64,000 nucleotides of DNA, taken from the NCBI RefSeq assembly GCF_014698845.1, contig NZ_JACJTV010000004.1, forward strand, positions 124,001-188,000, in the 5' to 3' direction. Position 1 is the stretch's first letter. The number at the start of each line of letters is the position of its first letter. This stretch comes from Coleofasciculus sp. FACHB-1120 (GTDB taxonomy: Bacteria > Cyanobacteriota > Cyanobacteriia > Cyanobacteriales > FACHB-T130). Shown in pieces: positions 10,183 through 18,861 of the stretch. A program made the translations under genes and the position numbers. The notes beneath the pieces were generated by a model. It did no database searches. It had not been told where the DNA came from and was given only the letters and a program-made list of their open reading frames with translations.

Positions 10183-10277
10183 GGAGTTTATTCCCTCCCC
10201 TTTAGGGAGCTATTTACTGCCAAACTTCTTATGTATGGGTGTTTTGAGTAACAAGTGCTGTTGCTTGTTGCTGAATA

Positions 10278-10329
10278 GTTCTTAGCTTAAATTTTTAGCT
10301 CAAGTTCTTAGCTCAAATTCTTAGCTCAT
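10278..10329. repeat. 13-bp tandem repeat x4 at the 3' end of the TPR gene
   Basis: Four imperfect 13-base units (10278-10290, 10291-10303, 10304-10316, 10317-10329) with core TTCTTAGCTCAA. The last unit contains the stop codon of the TPR gene on the minus strand, so the array may have altered its C terminus. Confidence 0.75.
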
Positions 10330-10791
10330 CTGTGCCGTACACTCAAGAATCAATCTTTGATTTTCTAAGGCGTAAGGCTGAATTTCCAGTGCTTGTCGAA
10401 AAGCTTGAATGGCAGCGCTGTAGTCTTCGAGTGCGACATGGCACAACCCCATCCCATGCAGCGCCCCAAAATGAAACGGGATGAGCTTAACCGCCATTTG
10501 GCAGTCTTGGAGCGCCTTTTTGTACTCCCTGAGAATATAGTAAAGAACGGCTCGTCTATTCCAGGCTTCCGCGAAATTGGGTTGAGTCTCGATCAGGTCG
10601 GTGAGTAATGCCTCAGCTTGGGCAAGCTCTCCTGCCTCCAGCATTACCTGCGATCGCTGAAGTAGTTCAAACCCTACCACTCCCTTTTGATGAAACCAGA
10701 CGCGCCACAGCTCTGCTGTAGCCTCATAACGGACGGTTTCATCAGGATTTTTTAGGTCTTCGAGTAACGAATTGATAGAAAATTCATTCAT
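10321..10791 (-). CDS. Tetratricopeptide repeat protein
   Basis: Soluble 156-residue TPR protein. After an N-terminal helical segment (MNEFSINSLLEDLKNPDETV), TPR-like units run from about residue 45 to 150, with AEAWNRRAVLYYILREYKKAL and ALHGMGLCHVALEDYSAAI as clear repeats. ATG at 10791 is supported by GGAAGTG about ten bases upstream and by the end of the recognisable domain; the frame remains open to 10920. It is divergent from the DUF1499 gene and the two ATG codons overlap by two bases. Likely a protein-interaction module; partner unknown. Confidence 0.85.
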   Translation of the reverse strand: MNEFSINSLLEDLKNPDETVRYEATAELWRVWFHQKGVVGFELLQRSQVMLEAGELAQAEALLTDLIETQPNFAEAWNRRAVLYYILREYKKALQDCQMAVKLIPFHFGALHGMGLCHVALEDYSAAIQAFRQALEIQPYALENQRLILECTAQMS

Positions 10792-11296
10792 GAATATCAC
10801 TTCCAATCGGTCGCGTTGGCTTCTAATCTCTCTATCCTTATGTTTAGCAGCTATCTGTTGGATAGGGGCAACTACCGCTTTGTCAGGAGGAACGATCGTG
10901 TTTGCCGGAAAACAACCCACTAATCTCGGTGTCCAGTCAGGTCAACTAGCGCCCTGCCCGAGTACGCCCAACTGTGTCAGCAGCCAAAGCCAAGATGCCC
11001 AGCATAAAATTGAGCCTTTGACCTACAACTCTTCATCAGGGGAAGCGATCGCTAACCTCAAGACAGTTATCAAGTCCCTCCCGAAAACCAAAATTATCAC
11101 CGAAACTGAGAATTACCTCTACGCGGAATTCACCAGTGCCCTGATGGGGTTTGTCGATGACGTAGAATTTTATCTCGATGAAGGCGCAAAAACGATCCAT
11201 GTCCGTTCAGCCTCCCGCCTAGGACAGTCGGATTTGGGCGTGAACCGTAAAAGAATAGAGACAATCAGAGCCAAACTCAACGAACTGAGAAGCTAG
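10790..11296 (+). CDS. DUF1499 family exported protein
   Basis: A 168-residue protein with an N-terminal hydrophobic segment (about residues 10-28, LLISLSLCLAAICWIGAT), likely a signal peptide or anchor, then the DUF1499 domain: LAPCPSTPNCVSSQS at its start and the pattern ending VRSASRLGQSDLGVNRKRIE. The function of DUF1499 is unknown. ATG at 10790 is preferred over 10772, though neither has a strong ribosome site. Its ATG overlaps the ATG of the divergent TPR gene within CATG. Confidence 0.85.
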   Translation: MNITSNRSRWLLISLSLCLAAICWIGATTALSGGTIVFAGKQPTNLGVQSGQLAPCPSTPNCVSSQSQDAQHKIEPLTYNSSSGEAIANLKTVIKSLPKTKIITETENYLYAEFTSALMGFVDDVEFYLDEGAKTIHVRSASRLGQSDLGVNRKRIETIRAKLNELRS

Positions 11297-11344
11297 GTGT
11301 AAGTAATAAAACCCCTTCAATCGGTTCGCCCCCACAGAGAAGTT

Positions 11345-11395
11345 CCTCTTCGCCCCCTCCTTGCTTGCGGGGAGGGTTGGGGGTGGGGTTCTTGT
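11345..11395. repeat. GC-rich palindromic repeat
   Basis: A C-rich block (CCCCCTCC near 11353-11360) faces a G-rich block (GGGGAGGGTTGGGGGTGGGG, 11369-11388) and can fold back. It resembles the inner part of the MITE at 56286-56407, suggesting one dispersed repeat family. Confidence 0.5.
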
Positions 11396-11425
11396 CATCC
11401 TAAAAAAAGAATGGAGATGTGCGCG

Positions 11426-12937
11426 ATGCCCACAGAAACACAAACCTCAAAAATAGTCGTCGTTGGTGCTGGTTGGGCAGGGTTGGGGGCTACCTACCAC
11501 CTAGCGAGGCAAGGCTATGACGTAACTCTTCTAGAAGCTGGCCCCTATCCGGGTGGCTTGGTGGCAGGCTGGAAGACCGCAGGGGGACGATCGGTAGAAG
11601 CGGGGATTCATGGTTTCTGGTATCCTTACCGAAATATCTTCTCCCTGGTAAAAGAATTAGGGCTGAATCCGTTTACGCCTTGGACTCGTTCCTCCCAGTA
11701 TTCTCCAGCCGGTTTGGAAGTTGAATCACCCATTTTCCAAGACTTGCCGCGACTTCCCACCCCTCTTGGGACTTTTCTCTACACGCAATTTAAGCGATTG
11801 CCATTAAGCGATCGCCTCTCAGCTTTACCTCTACTCTACGCAGTTATTGATTTTGACAATAGCGACGAAGCTTGGCGACGCTATGACTCGGTAACAGCAC
11901 GGGAACTCTTCAAAGATTTTGGGGTTTCGGCACGGCTTTACCGCGATTCCTTTGAGCCGATGCTCTTAGTAGGCTTATTTGCACCAGGCGAGCAGTGTTC
12001 CGCCGCCGCCGCACTCGGTATGCTTTATTACTTCATTTTGGCTCACCAACCCGATTTTGATGTCGTCTGGTGTCGCGGAACGGTTGGTGAGATGATATTT
12101 CGCCCTTGGGTAGAGCGCATCGAACAAGCAGGGGGAAAATTACTCGCTAATCGACGAGTCAGTGATGTAATTGTTGATAGTAATAATCAAGCGACAGCAG
12201 TTGTTTGTCGTGATGAAGTTTTTGAGGCAGATGCGATTATTTTTGCCGTTGGTATCAGCGGTATGAAGAAGATTGTGTCTGGTAGCCCCAGCTTACAAAA
12301 CCGTAAAGAATTTCGGGATATTCACAACTTGGGCGCGGTTGATGTGTTGGCAACCCGCCTCTGGTTTGACCGCAAAATTAATATTCCCCGTCCTTCTAAT
12401 GCCTGTTTTGGTTTTAATGCTACAACTGGATGGACGTTTTTCGATTTAAATGCCATACATGATGAGTACCGCGATGAACCAGGGACGGTTATTGAGGCAG
12501 ATTTTTATCACGCAAATCAGTTTCTTCCCTTAAGCGATGAGGAAATTGTGCTGCTGGTTCAGCAAGATTTAGCAACTTGTATCTCGGCTTTTCGAGATGC
12601 AAAAGTAATCGATAGTAGTGCAATCCGCTTACCGCGTGCAGTGACTCACTTTTTCCCTGGTAGCTATCAGTATATGTTACCCGGAGAGACAAGGATCAAG
12701 AATGTATTTATGAGTGGCGATTGGATTGTTACCCGTCACGGTTCTTGGTCGCAAGAAAAGGCTTATATAACTGGTTTGGAAGCGGCAAATTCGGTTATTT
12801 CTCACTTTGGACGTGGGAGTAAGGCTTTGATTCTACCCATAGAGGCGGATGAGCCGCATATTCAAGTTGGTCGAGCAATTAACCAAAGCCTACGTAATTT
12901 CGGTAAAACATTCTTACCTAATATTTGGCTCCCTTAG
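11426..12937 (+). CDS. FAD-dependent oxidoreductase, carotenoid desaturase-like
   Basis: Flavoprotein of the amine-oxidase/phytoene-desaturase superfamily, 503 residues. It opens with the dinucleotide-binding motif VVVGAGWAGLGATYHLA, followed by LLEAGPYPGGL, and ends with a second FAD contact near FMSGDWI and a C-terminal GLEAANSVI helix. The closest named relatives are zeta-carotene desaturase-like proteins, but substrate is uncertain. ATG at 11426 is favoured because GGAG lies nine bases upstream. The last 20 bases overlap the convergent PEP-CTERM hydrolase gene. Confidence 0.85.
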   Translation: MPTETQTSKIVVVGAGWAGLGATYHLARQGYDVTLLEAGPYPGGLVAGWKTAGGRSVEAGIHGFWYPYRNIFSLVKELGLNPFTPWTRSSQYSPAGLEVESPIFQDLPRLPTPLGTFLYTQFKRLPLSDRLSALPLLYAVIDFDNSDEAWRRYDSVTARELFKDFGVSARLYRDSFEPMLLVGLFAPGEQCSAAAALGMLYYFILAHQPDFDVVWCRGTVGEMIFRPWVERIEQAGGKLLANRRVSDVIVDSNNQATAVVCRDEVFEADAIIFAVGISGMKKIVSGSPSLQNRKEFRDIHNLGAVDVLATRLWFDRKINIPRPSNACFGFNATTGWTFFDLNAIHDEYRDEPGTVIEADFYHANQFLPLSDEEIVLLVQQDLATCISAFRDAKVIDSSAIRLPRAVTHFFPGSYQYMLPGETRIKNVFMSGDWIVTRHGSWSQEKAYITGLEAANSVISHFGRGSKALILPIEADEPHIQVGRAINQSLRNFGKTFLPNIWLP

Positions 12938-13994
12938 AACTATTTAGCTGTGTTTTTTTCTTCAGTCCAAACACTGCACCAAAACCACTTACCAAGATCA
13001 ATGCAGATGTCAAAGAGGATTCAGGAACTGGCTTTGATTGGCTAGTTACATTCACATTTGCATCCAGAGCATCCCCTCTAGAATACACATAATTAAAAGC
13101 ATCTTTGTCATTGAGAACGCTGGCACGTAAGAAAAGTGCGCTCCAGCGAGCTACAGTTTCTACTGCTACATCTTGAGTTATTGTTGGAGTGTTGCTGTCT
13201 GGTCTTGCACCTATAGGGTTGTTCGTATTTGTGATGCCATAGTGGTTAGCACCCAAAATGGTAATCAATGTTTTAGGAGGGTTTTGGATCTGATTGTAGG
13301 TTTTTTGGGCGTTAACAGGAAGAGCAATACTATCAAGATTTCCCTGTAAGAGAGCAGTGGAAATTTTTGAATTGTTGATGGGAATAAACTCTTGAGTATT
13401 GAAGTTCCGTAAATTTGCACCGAAAAACGCTCCTGCTACGAGTTCATTAGGTCGGCTGAAGGAGCCTTCACATAAAATAGGAAGGCAGAGGTTGGCAATA
13501 GCAGATAGTCCGACAGCACCCCCTTGGGAGTGACCGAGTAAAGCTAGTTTCTGTGTATTGATAACGCCAGCAACGGGTGAAGTAGAGTTAGAGTTTTCTT
13601 TCACCATTTGTGACAGAACGGCGTTTAATTGTGACGTTTCGGGTAGAAGTCCCGTAAATCCGAACTGTGGCAGTGACTTCTGGTGATTGGGTACAACTAC
13701 TACGAATCCGTAGCTTGCTACTGTACTAGCAAAATTTGTGTAATTTGATTTATCGACATTCGCACCTTGCAATAGCAGCGCAATGGGAAACGAATAGTTG
13801 CCAGTTTTAAGGTTTGATGGGTTTGGAAAGTAGATATCGGCTAAGTCATTATTAGCGGAGATTGTTGTGCTGTAGCTACCTACATCGTTGAATAAAGGAG
13901 CATCGCTGAACCTTGCAGCGGCAGTTTCCCCAATACCACAGATAATAAATGCTGCACCAACAGAAGCGAGTGACAATGCTTTTAATCTAGCCAA
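12918..13994 (-). CDS. Secreted alpha/beta hydrolase with PEP-CTERM sorting signal
   Basis: A 358-residue exported hydrolase. TTG at 13994 is the likely start: AGGAG (14003-14007) lies eight bases upstream and the product then begins with a clean signal peptide (ARLKALSLASVGAAFI, cleavage near ETAAA). The nucleophile elbow is GHSQGG, and GANHYG probably supplies the catalytic His. The C terminus is a PEP-CTERM cassette: PVPESS, a hydrophobic helix, then KKK, which in other bacteria directs exosortase/archaeosortase-type processing. It may be a lipase or dienelactone-hydrolase relative; substrate unknown. The longer frame to 14033 also begins with TTG but has no ribosome site. Confidence 0.85.
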   Translation of the reverse strand: MARLKALSLASVGAAFIICGIGETAAARFSDAPLFNDVGSYSTTISANNDLADIYFPNPSNLKTGNYSFPIALLLQGANVDKSNYTNFASTVASYGFVVVVPNHQKSLPQFGFTGLLPETSQLNAVLSQMVKENSNSTSPVAGVINTQKLALLGHSQGGAVGLSAIANLCLPILCEGSFSRPNELVAGAFFGANLRNFNTQEFIPINNSKISTALLQGNLDSIALPVNAQKTYNQIQNPPKTLITILGANHYGITNTNNPIGARPDSNTPTITQDVAVETVARWSALFLRASVLNDKDAFNYVYSRGDALDANVNVTSQSKPVPESSLTSALILVSGFGAVFGLKKKTQLNSSKGAKY

Positions 13995-14169
13995 AGAACT
14001 TACTCCTTTACTAAATGCGTCTGCTGGTTGCAAAGCTACTCAATAACATCACTGGCAACAACTACTTTTAGATAGAGAAAGCGCGACGCTGAAGACAGCC
14101 GCTTCGGTTCACGCATCCTCATTACCCACTCAACTTGATATCTTGGTAGAAAACGCGGGGTTAAGTCCT

Positions 14170-14823
14170 ATGGTGACGGCAACGAAAACCACTCAAGGGC
14201 GGGGTGTACTTAGAAACATTAGTTGGCTGACTTTTGAAACAATACTTGCAGAGATGGGGGAAGATCGTAACACTCGGCTGGCTTACGATCGCGGAACGCT
14301 AGAAATTATGACTCCTCTGATGCCTCATGAGCATAACAATAGGCTGCTGGAACACTTGGTGTTCGCTTTAGCTGAGGAACTGAACCTCAACCTCAGAAGT
14401 GCTGGATCTCTCACTTGTAAGCGTCCAGACTTACAGCGGGGAGTTGAACCGGATTCTTGCTTTTATATTCAAAATGAACCGCTAATCAGACAGAAAAGGG
14501 ATATTGACCTAACAATTGACCCACCTCCTGACTTAGCAATAGAGGTGGACTTCACCAGTTCGTCTGTTGACAAACTTTCAATTTATCTCGCTTTGGGTGT
14601 TCCGGAAGTTTGGCGTTATGACGAACCTGTGATGCAAATTTATCAATTGCAAGAAGGTGTGTATGTCCCGTGCGCTGTTTCTCCTACTTTTGCAAATCTA
14701 CCCTTAACAACAGAAATTCCAGGTTTTTTGGAAGAAAGCCTAAAAATTGGGGAAATCCCTATGATTCGGTCTTTTCGCGCTTGGGTAAGACAGCAAATAG
14801 AGCATCGTGGCGACAATTGTTGA
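14170..14823 (+). CDS. Uma2 family endonuclease (DUF820)
   Basis: PD-(D/E)XK-like protein of the Uma2 family, which is strongly expanded in cyanobacteria. Motifs: HNRLLEHLVFALAEEL, EPDSCFYI with the active-site acidic residues, PDLAIEVDFTSSSVDKLSIYLALGVPEVWRYD. Length 217 residues. ATG at 14170 is chosen over TTG at 14143. These genes often behave as solitary mobile genes; no transposon ends are visible here. It precedes the CcbP gene by 71 bases. Confidence 0.9.
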   Translation: MVTATKTTQGRGVLRNISWLTFETILAEMGEDRNTRLAYDRGTLEIMTPLMPHEHNNRLLEHLVFALAEELNLNLRSAGSLTCKRPDLQRGVEPDSCFYIQNEPLIRQKRDIDLTIDPPPDLAIEVDFTSSSVDKLSIYLALGVPEVWRYDEPVMQIYQLQEGVYVPCAVSPTFANLPLTTEIPGFLEESLKIGEIPMIRSFRAWVRQQIEHRGDNC

Positions 14824-14894
14824 GGAAAATTGAGAACGCGATCGCTCGAAAGATTTATTATATTCAAAGTTTAATTATCCGGAGCTAATGTCTT

Positions 14895-15275
14895 ATGCCT
14901 AACGTTGAGGAAGACGAAATCCGAGAGAATCGCATTGCAATGGAGATAATCGTCGATGCCTATGACGAAGAAGAACAGGCGATGGGATGGTACTACTACC
15001 TTGAAAACAATCTCAACTTCCCCTTTAAAGCTAAGTGGGTGAGAAAGGGACGCAAATCATCCTCACCTGAAGGCAAAGAAGTTGAGGTGGTGGAAATGTC
15101 ATCGGAGGATGAATGCTCGCACGATATGTTTGTAGAAGTGCTTTACAAAGATGCTACAGGTGAAGATACGTTCTCAGCACGTTTATCTGACATAGAACCG
15201 ATTGATGCTGATAGCAAAACCTTGGAAGCAATCGCCGACTGGCACTATTGGCTTGGCAGAGGATACGAGTTTTAA
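14895..15275 (+). CDS. CcbP-family calcium-binding protein
   Basis: Acidic 126-residue protein matching the cyanobacterial calcium-binding protein CcbP: VVDAYDEEEQ-type N-terminal region (here IIVDAYDEEEQAMGWYYYLE), FPFKAKWV, and SSEDECSHDMFVEVLY. In Anabaena, CcbP sequesters Ca2+ and is degraded as heterocysts form; whether this organism makes heterocysts cannot be told. It shares the acidic surface expected for low-affinity Ca2+ sites. It is 13 bases upstream of a ferredoxin gene and probably co-transcribed, which suggests a link between calcium and electron transfer, although this is inference. Confidence 0.85.
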   Translation: MPNVEEDEIRENRIAMEIIVDAYDEEEQAMGWYYYLENNLNFPFKAKWVRKGRKSSSPEGKEVEVVEMSSEDECSHDMFVEVLYKDATGEDTFSARLSDIEPIDADSKTLEAIADWHYWLGRGYEF

Positions 15276-15288
15276 AGGAGTCGTTTTA

Positions 15289-15630
15289 ATGGCAGTTTAT
15301 CAAGTCCGGCTAGTGAATCCAGTGATCGCGCTTGACCGTACCATCTCAGTGCCAGACGATCAGTATATTCTAGATATAGCTGAAGATGCTGGCATTCGAT
15401 TACCTTCTGGGTGTAAACAAGGAGAATGTTCAGCTTGTATTGCCAAGCTGGTGAGTGGTGAAGTCGATCAAGGCGAACAAAAGTTTCTACGTCTAAAAGA
15501 ACTAGAGGCTGGGTACACTGTTACCTGTGTGGCTTATCCTCTGTCGGATTGCACTTTGGAAACCCACCAAGAACAAGTTTTATATAAATCGGCTCTTTAC
15601 TTTCAGCCAGATTCTGCTAAATCCGAATAA
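15289..15630 (+). CDS. Plant-type [2Fe-2S] ferredoxin
   Basis: Soluble electron carrier of 113 residues. The cluster ligands follow C-x4-C-x2-C in SGCKQGECSACIAK, with the fourth Cys in TCVAYP about 37 residues later. The C terminus is longer than that of PetF (ending about 20 residues after the normal stop), which is typical of minor ferredoxin isoforms. ATG at 15289 has AAAGGAG eight bases upstream. Donor and acceptor are unknown. Confidence 0.93.
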   Translation: MAVYQVRLVNPVIALDRTISVPDDQYILDIAEDAGIRLPSGCKQGECSACIAKLVSGEVDQGEQKFLRLKELEAGYTVTCVAYPLSDCTLETHQEQVLYKSALYFQPDSAKSE

Positions 15631-15883
15631 TTCTTGTGCGAATGCTTGCAATATTTCGCAACTAGCAATTAGTCAGTTTTAACTAAAGGTACAGATGGTC
15701 TTGCTGCCATGTTCTTAGGTGGCAATTTGGTTAAACTTGCCGCTACACGAGTATTTACAGGGAAGATTTTTGAGTGCGATCGCGCTGATGTATATGAAAA
15801 AGCCGAATGGTACAATTCCTTATAAGAAAAAATACACTCTTTTGAAGAAATGAAGGGTGAAATAGTTAGTGCAGAGGATAAAA

Positions 15884-16321
15884 ATGAGCCGGTTACTCTA
15901 CGAAAATTCAGTTTCTTATAAAGGATATCTGATCATCCCATTTGTTTTTGGAATAGCGGATGGTCAAAATATTTACTCTTATGCTTTACTTTCTGAATTA
16001 GGGCATAAAGGTAAATTTCATAAATTGGAAAATCCGGCTGGTTTTTATTCAAGTTGCCTTGAGACGATTATTAAGGTTGCAAAAGAACATCTAGAGGAGA
16101 AGTCAGATGTTGCCAGTCAACACGATTATTTTAAAAATAGATATATCTATCAAGATAATTTGATTATTGTTTATCAATTAGCAAGTAAATATTTTTACGA
16201 TCATTATAAACCGGAGATTTTAAATAATGTTGCCGCGCCAAAAATATTTGAGACTGAACAAGAATGTATTAACTGGATAAAAGAGGGACTAGATAAGTCG
16301 CGGATTAATCAACAAGTTTAA
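15884..16321 (+). CDS. Hypothetical protein, AT-rich
   Basis: A 145-residue soluble protein without a recognised domain. ATG at 15884 has AGAGG about six bases upstream. The sequence is rich in Tyr, Lys and Ile and the DNA is clearly more AT-rich than its neighbours, suggesting later acquisition. The 250 bases upstream contain another short frame (15709-15825, ending EKAEWYNSL) that looks like a fragment of a decayed gene. Confidence 0.6.
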   Translation: MSRLLYENSVSYKGYLIIPFVFGIADGQNIYSYALLSELGHKGKFHKLENPAGFYSSCLETIIKVAKEHLEEKSDVASQHDYFKNRYIYQDNLIIVYQLASKYFYDHYKPEILNNVAAPKIFETEQECINWIKEGLDKSRINQQV

Positions 16322-16382
16322 ATTGTACGCAGATAGAAGTAAGGTGGACAATGCCCACCCTACTCGACGTGCTATTCTGGTA

Positions 16383-16667
16383 CTATTTCGAATGAGAACG
16401 CGCTTGTTTTACCATTGCAATGAGCGTATGGTGAGCATCTTCGGCATCTTTGAGAATATGATCGAAGTGAATGCGTATCGGCACATCTGAACCTTTGACT
16501 TCTGCCATTAAATTCATGCCTTCTGGGTCTATTGAAACCATTTCTGCCTTTACAGCATCAGGAGAATTTCCGTAAGTTTGGGCGTAAAGAACGACAGCAC
16601 TCGCGTGATCGTCGTTCATGTGAGCGCAAATGCGATCGCTTATTTCAGACGTTATTGCATCGGACAT
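16383..16667 (-). CDS. DUF2470 domain protein
   Basis: A 94-residue stand-alone DUF2470 domain, the module that forms the C-terminal part of HugZ-type haem-degrading and related flavin-binding split-barrel proteins. Visible pattern: ICAHMNDDHASAVVLYAQ near the start and IRIHFDHILKDAEDAHHTLIAM near the end. GAGGG lies nine bases before ATG at 16667. It follows the alpha/beta hydrolase gene by 26 bases and is probably in the same operon. Function of the stand-alone form is unknown. Confidence 0.88.
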   Translation of the reverse strand: MSDAITSEISDRICAHMNDDHASAVVLYAQTYGNSPDAVKAEMVSIDPEGMNLMAEVKGSDVPIRIHFDHILKDAEDAHHTLIAMVKQARSHSK

Positions 16668-16693
16668 TAGATAGCACCCTCTGATGTAATTAA

Positions 16694-17641
16694 TTAAGAA
16701 TGTTTAGCGACAAAATTGCTAACTACATTGACAAATTCACCCGTTGACTCATAGGGTAGAACATTACGACCTAACATTTTAATTCCCTCAGCATTGGGTA
16801 AAGACTTCTGATAGTCAGCCAAGCGTTCATTGGGAGTTTCGCCTTTACCAGCTTGACTAATGCTGGATGCCGTGTCGCCGACAACTACCAGAGTGGGTTG
16901 AGAGATAGATGCGATCGCGTCTCGATAATCTTGCCGCCAAAACCCTGCTAGAAAGGAAAAAACAGCATGGCGAGTCTCTGGATCTGTCGCACCTTTCTCC
17001 AGCGTTTCCAGCCACTCCCGATCGACTGAATCAGCCTTTTCAAAGAGTTGTTTAGTTGAGAAAGAACGTAAGAACTGTTCGCGCCGCGCATAGCGATAAA
17101 AGGCACTCCCAAAAGGAGAGTCTAACAGATTCCAGGTGAATTTTTGCCGCCAATTTGCTCTAGGTTTAGCAAGCAACGTCAAAGCGGGAGGGCCAGCCAG
17201 CACCAAGCCTCGAATAAAATTAGAATTCGTTTCTAGACGAACTAACTCAATTGCTACCGGCAGCAAGGCACCTTGCACCACTACAATTACAGGTTTTTGA
17301 ACTACAGTTTGCAAAAAATGTTGCAATTGCTGTGCCCAATCAAGAGGAGTATAAGCCACATGAGGCATATCGCTCTCTCCACATCCTAGTAAGTCTGGAT
17401 TGTAAATTGGATTCCGGCGACCCGCTTCATACCATTCTCGACAGAATCGCTGCCAAAATTTTCGGGATAATCCTACCCCAATGGGATGAATCAATAGTAG
17501 GGGAGTCCCGTCATTTGTATTCGGATTAATTGCAGTATGAAACTCGTAGGCGCAGCGATAGTTTTTCCAAGTGTAAAACTGCGTAGGATTTACGGTTTCA
17601 GTTTCAGTGGGTGAATTTTGAGTTGAAGATAATGGTTGCAT
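16694..17641 (-). CDS. Alpha/beta hydrolase-fold protein lacking the usual nucleophile
   Basis: Fold-type protein of about 315 residues with the strand-turn LLLIHPIGVGLS (oxyanion region), NPDLLGCGESDMP, and PTLVVVGDTAS. At the place of the nucleophile elbow it reads VVVVQGALLPVAIEL, so the canonical G-x-S-x-G is absent and no Ser sits at the turn. It may be non-catalytic or use a different chemistry. ATG at 17641 begins MQPLSSTQ; the frame extends to 17674, which would add a hydrophobic start. Likely in an operon with the DUF2470 gene. Confidence 0.8.
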   Translation of the reverse strand: MQPLSSTQNSPTETETVNPTQFYTWKNYRCAYEFHTAINPNTNDGTPLLLIHPIGVGLSRKFWQRFCREWYEAGRRNPIYNPDLLGCGESDMPHVAYTPLDWAQQLQHFLQTVVQKPVIVVVQGALLPVAIELVRLETNSNFIRGLVLAGPPALTLLAKPRANWRQKFTWNLLDSPFGSAFYRYARREQFLRSFSTKQLFEKADSVDREWLETLEKGATDPETRHAVFSFLAGFWRQDYRDAIASISQPTLVVVGDTASSISQAGKGETPNERLADYQKSLPNAEGIKMLGRNVLPYESTGEFVNVVSNFVAKHS

Positions 17642-17855
17642 AATTATCCAGAAAGCAATTAAGGTTAGGAGCATCCCAATCAGAGTAAAAACGCCTGATA
17701 GCTAAAATCGCAGCTATACAATGAAGCCTGACGAGAGCAGGTTTCAGCCTGTAAGCTTATTTTTAGAAAAATGGGATGCACTTTGCTCGTTTTTTGGGTT
17801 GATGAGCTAAATTTTGAGTTAACTTAACAGTGCCTCCTGGCAAAGCTCAGCTCAT

Positions 17856-18791
17856 CTATCGCTCGTAAGAATAAATATCTCCCGGTTGCTTAAATAGGGT
17901 AGATGAACGATCTGAAAGCAATTGCAGATCGTCCTTGTCTAGTTGGAAACTTAAAGCTTCTACATTCTTTTGAATCTGCTGACGATCTAGAGTAAAGCCT
18001 GATATGACAGCAGCAACACCAGGCTGTTGTTTAACCCAGTTTAAAGCTACCTGAGAAATTGTTTTCTCATATTTTTTTGCCACCTGTGCCAACGTGTCTA
18101 GCATCTCTAGGACAAGTTGCCAGCCGCCGTGAGCGCGGATCATACTGTTGTAGTAGAAGCCACGAGCGTGAGAGCCTTCGCTTGGGGCTGATGCAACACC
18201 CCGGAACTTATCTGACAAGAAGCCGCCTGCTAGAGGACCGTAGGGCAACAAAGCAATATTATGCTGGAGACATAGACTTTGCATTGAGTTTTCTACTCGT
18301 CGGTCAATTAAGCTGTATTGAACTTGATGAGTGCTGATTGTGGCGTATTGCAAAGCTTTTTCCAGCATCGGCGTGTTGAAATTAGTAACGCCAAGTTTGC
18401 AAATTTTACCTTGTTCTAAAAGTTCTGCGAAAACACTAAAAGTAGAGGCAAAATCTAATCCTGGATTATGCCAGTGGATTTGTACGCAATCGAGAGTATC
18501 GCGCTGCAAATTGCGAAGAGAATTTTCAATTTTGCTGCGAATTTGTGTTGGATTCGGAATATTGCCGAAAAAGACAGCTTTGGTCAAAATGGTGCAGTCG
18601 CTACCTTTGAGCAAGCGACCGAGAACACTTTCGCTGCGTCCATAGATGTCTGCGGTATCAAAATGAGTAATACCCAGCGCTAAGTAAATATCCAAAGCAC
18701 GGGCGATGTCGGCTTCTGAAATTCGTTTCCAACTGCGATCGTCAAGTTGCCAGCAGCCGACAATGAAAGAGGATTTTTCTTGGCTATTCAT
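17856..18791 (-). CDS. Aldo/keto reductase family protein
   Basis: NADPH-dependent TIM-barrel oxidoreductase, 311 residues. The catalytic tetrad is visible: Asp in THFDTADIYG, Tyr in the same segment, Lys in TILTKAVF and His in VQIHWHNP. The C-terminal cofactor loop reads AAVISGFTLDRQQIQKN. ATG at 18791 (MNSQEKSS) is preferred to a TTG at 18815. The substrate is unknown. It lies 70 bases downstream of the aminotransferase gene on the same strand. Confidence 0.9.
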   Translation of the reverse strand: MNSQEKSSFIVGCWQLDDRSWKRISEADIARALDIYLALGITHFDTADIYGRSESVLGRLLKGSDCTILTKAVFFGNIPNPTQIRSKIENSLRNLQRDTLDCVQIHWHNPGLDFASTFSVFAELLEQGKICKLGVTNFNTPMLEKALQYATISTHQVQYSLIDRRVENSMQSLCLQHNIALLPYGPLAGGFLSDKFRGVASAPSEGSHARGFYYNSMIRAHGGWQLVLEMLDTLAQVAKKYEKTISQVALNWVKQQPGVAAVISGFTLDRQQIQKNVEALSFQLDKDDLQLLSDRSSTLFKQPGDIYSYER

Positions 18792-18861
18792 GCTTTCGGT
18801 CAATATTCCTTGCAATTCATGGCAAAAAGGTGTATTTCTCTGCTAAATGCCCCCTTGACGA

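Noticed and set aside
10120-10251. Short frame starting MSFIKRIASW
   Set aside because: It runs through the aroQ terminator and has no ribosome site.
11345-11395. Possible rho-independent terminator
   Set aside because: The GC-rich palindrome lacks a T-run; treated as a repeat.
15709-15825. 38-codon frame ending EKAEWYNSL
   Set aside because: Too short and without ribosome site; mentioned in the text of the next gene.
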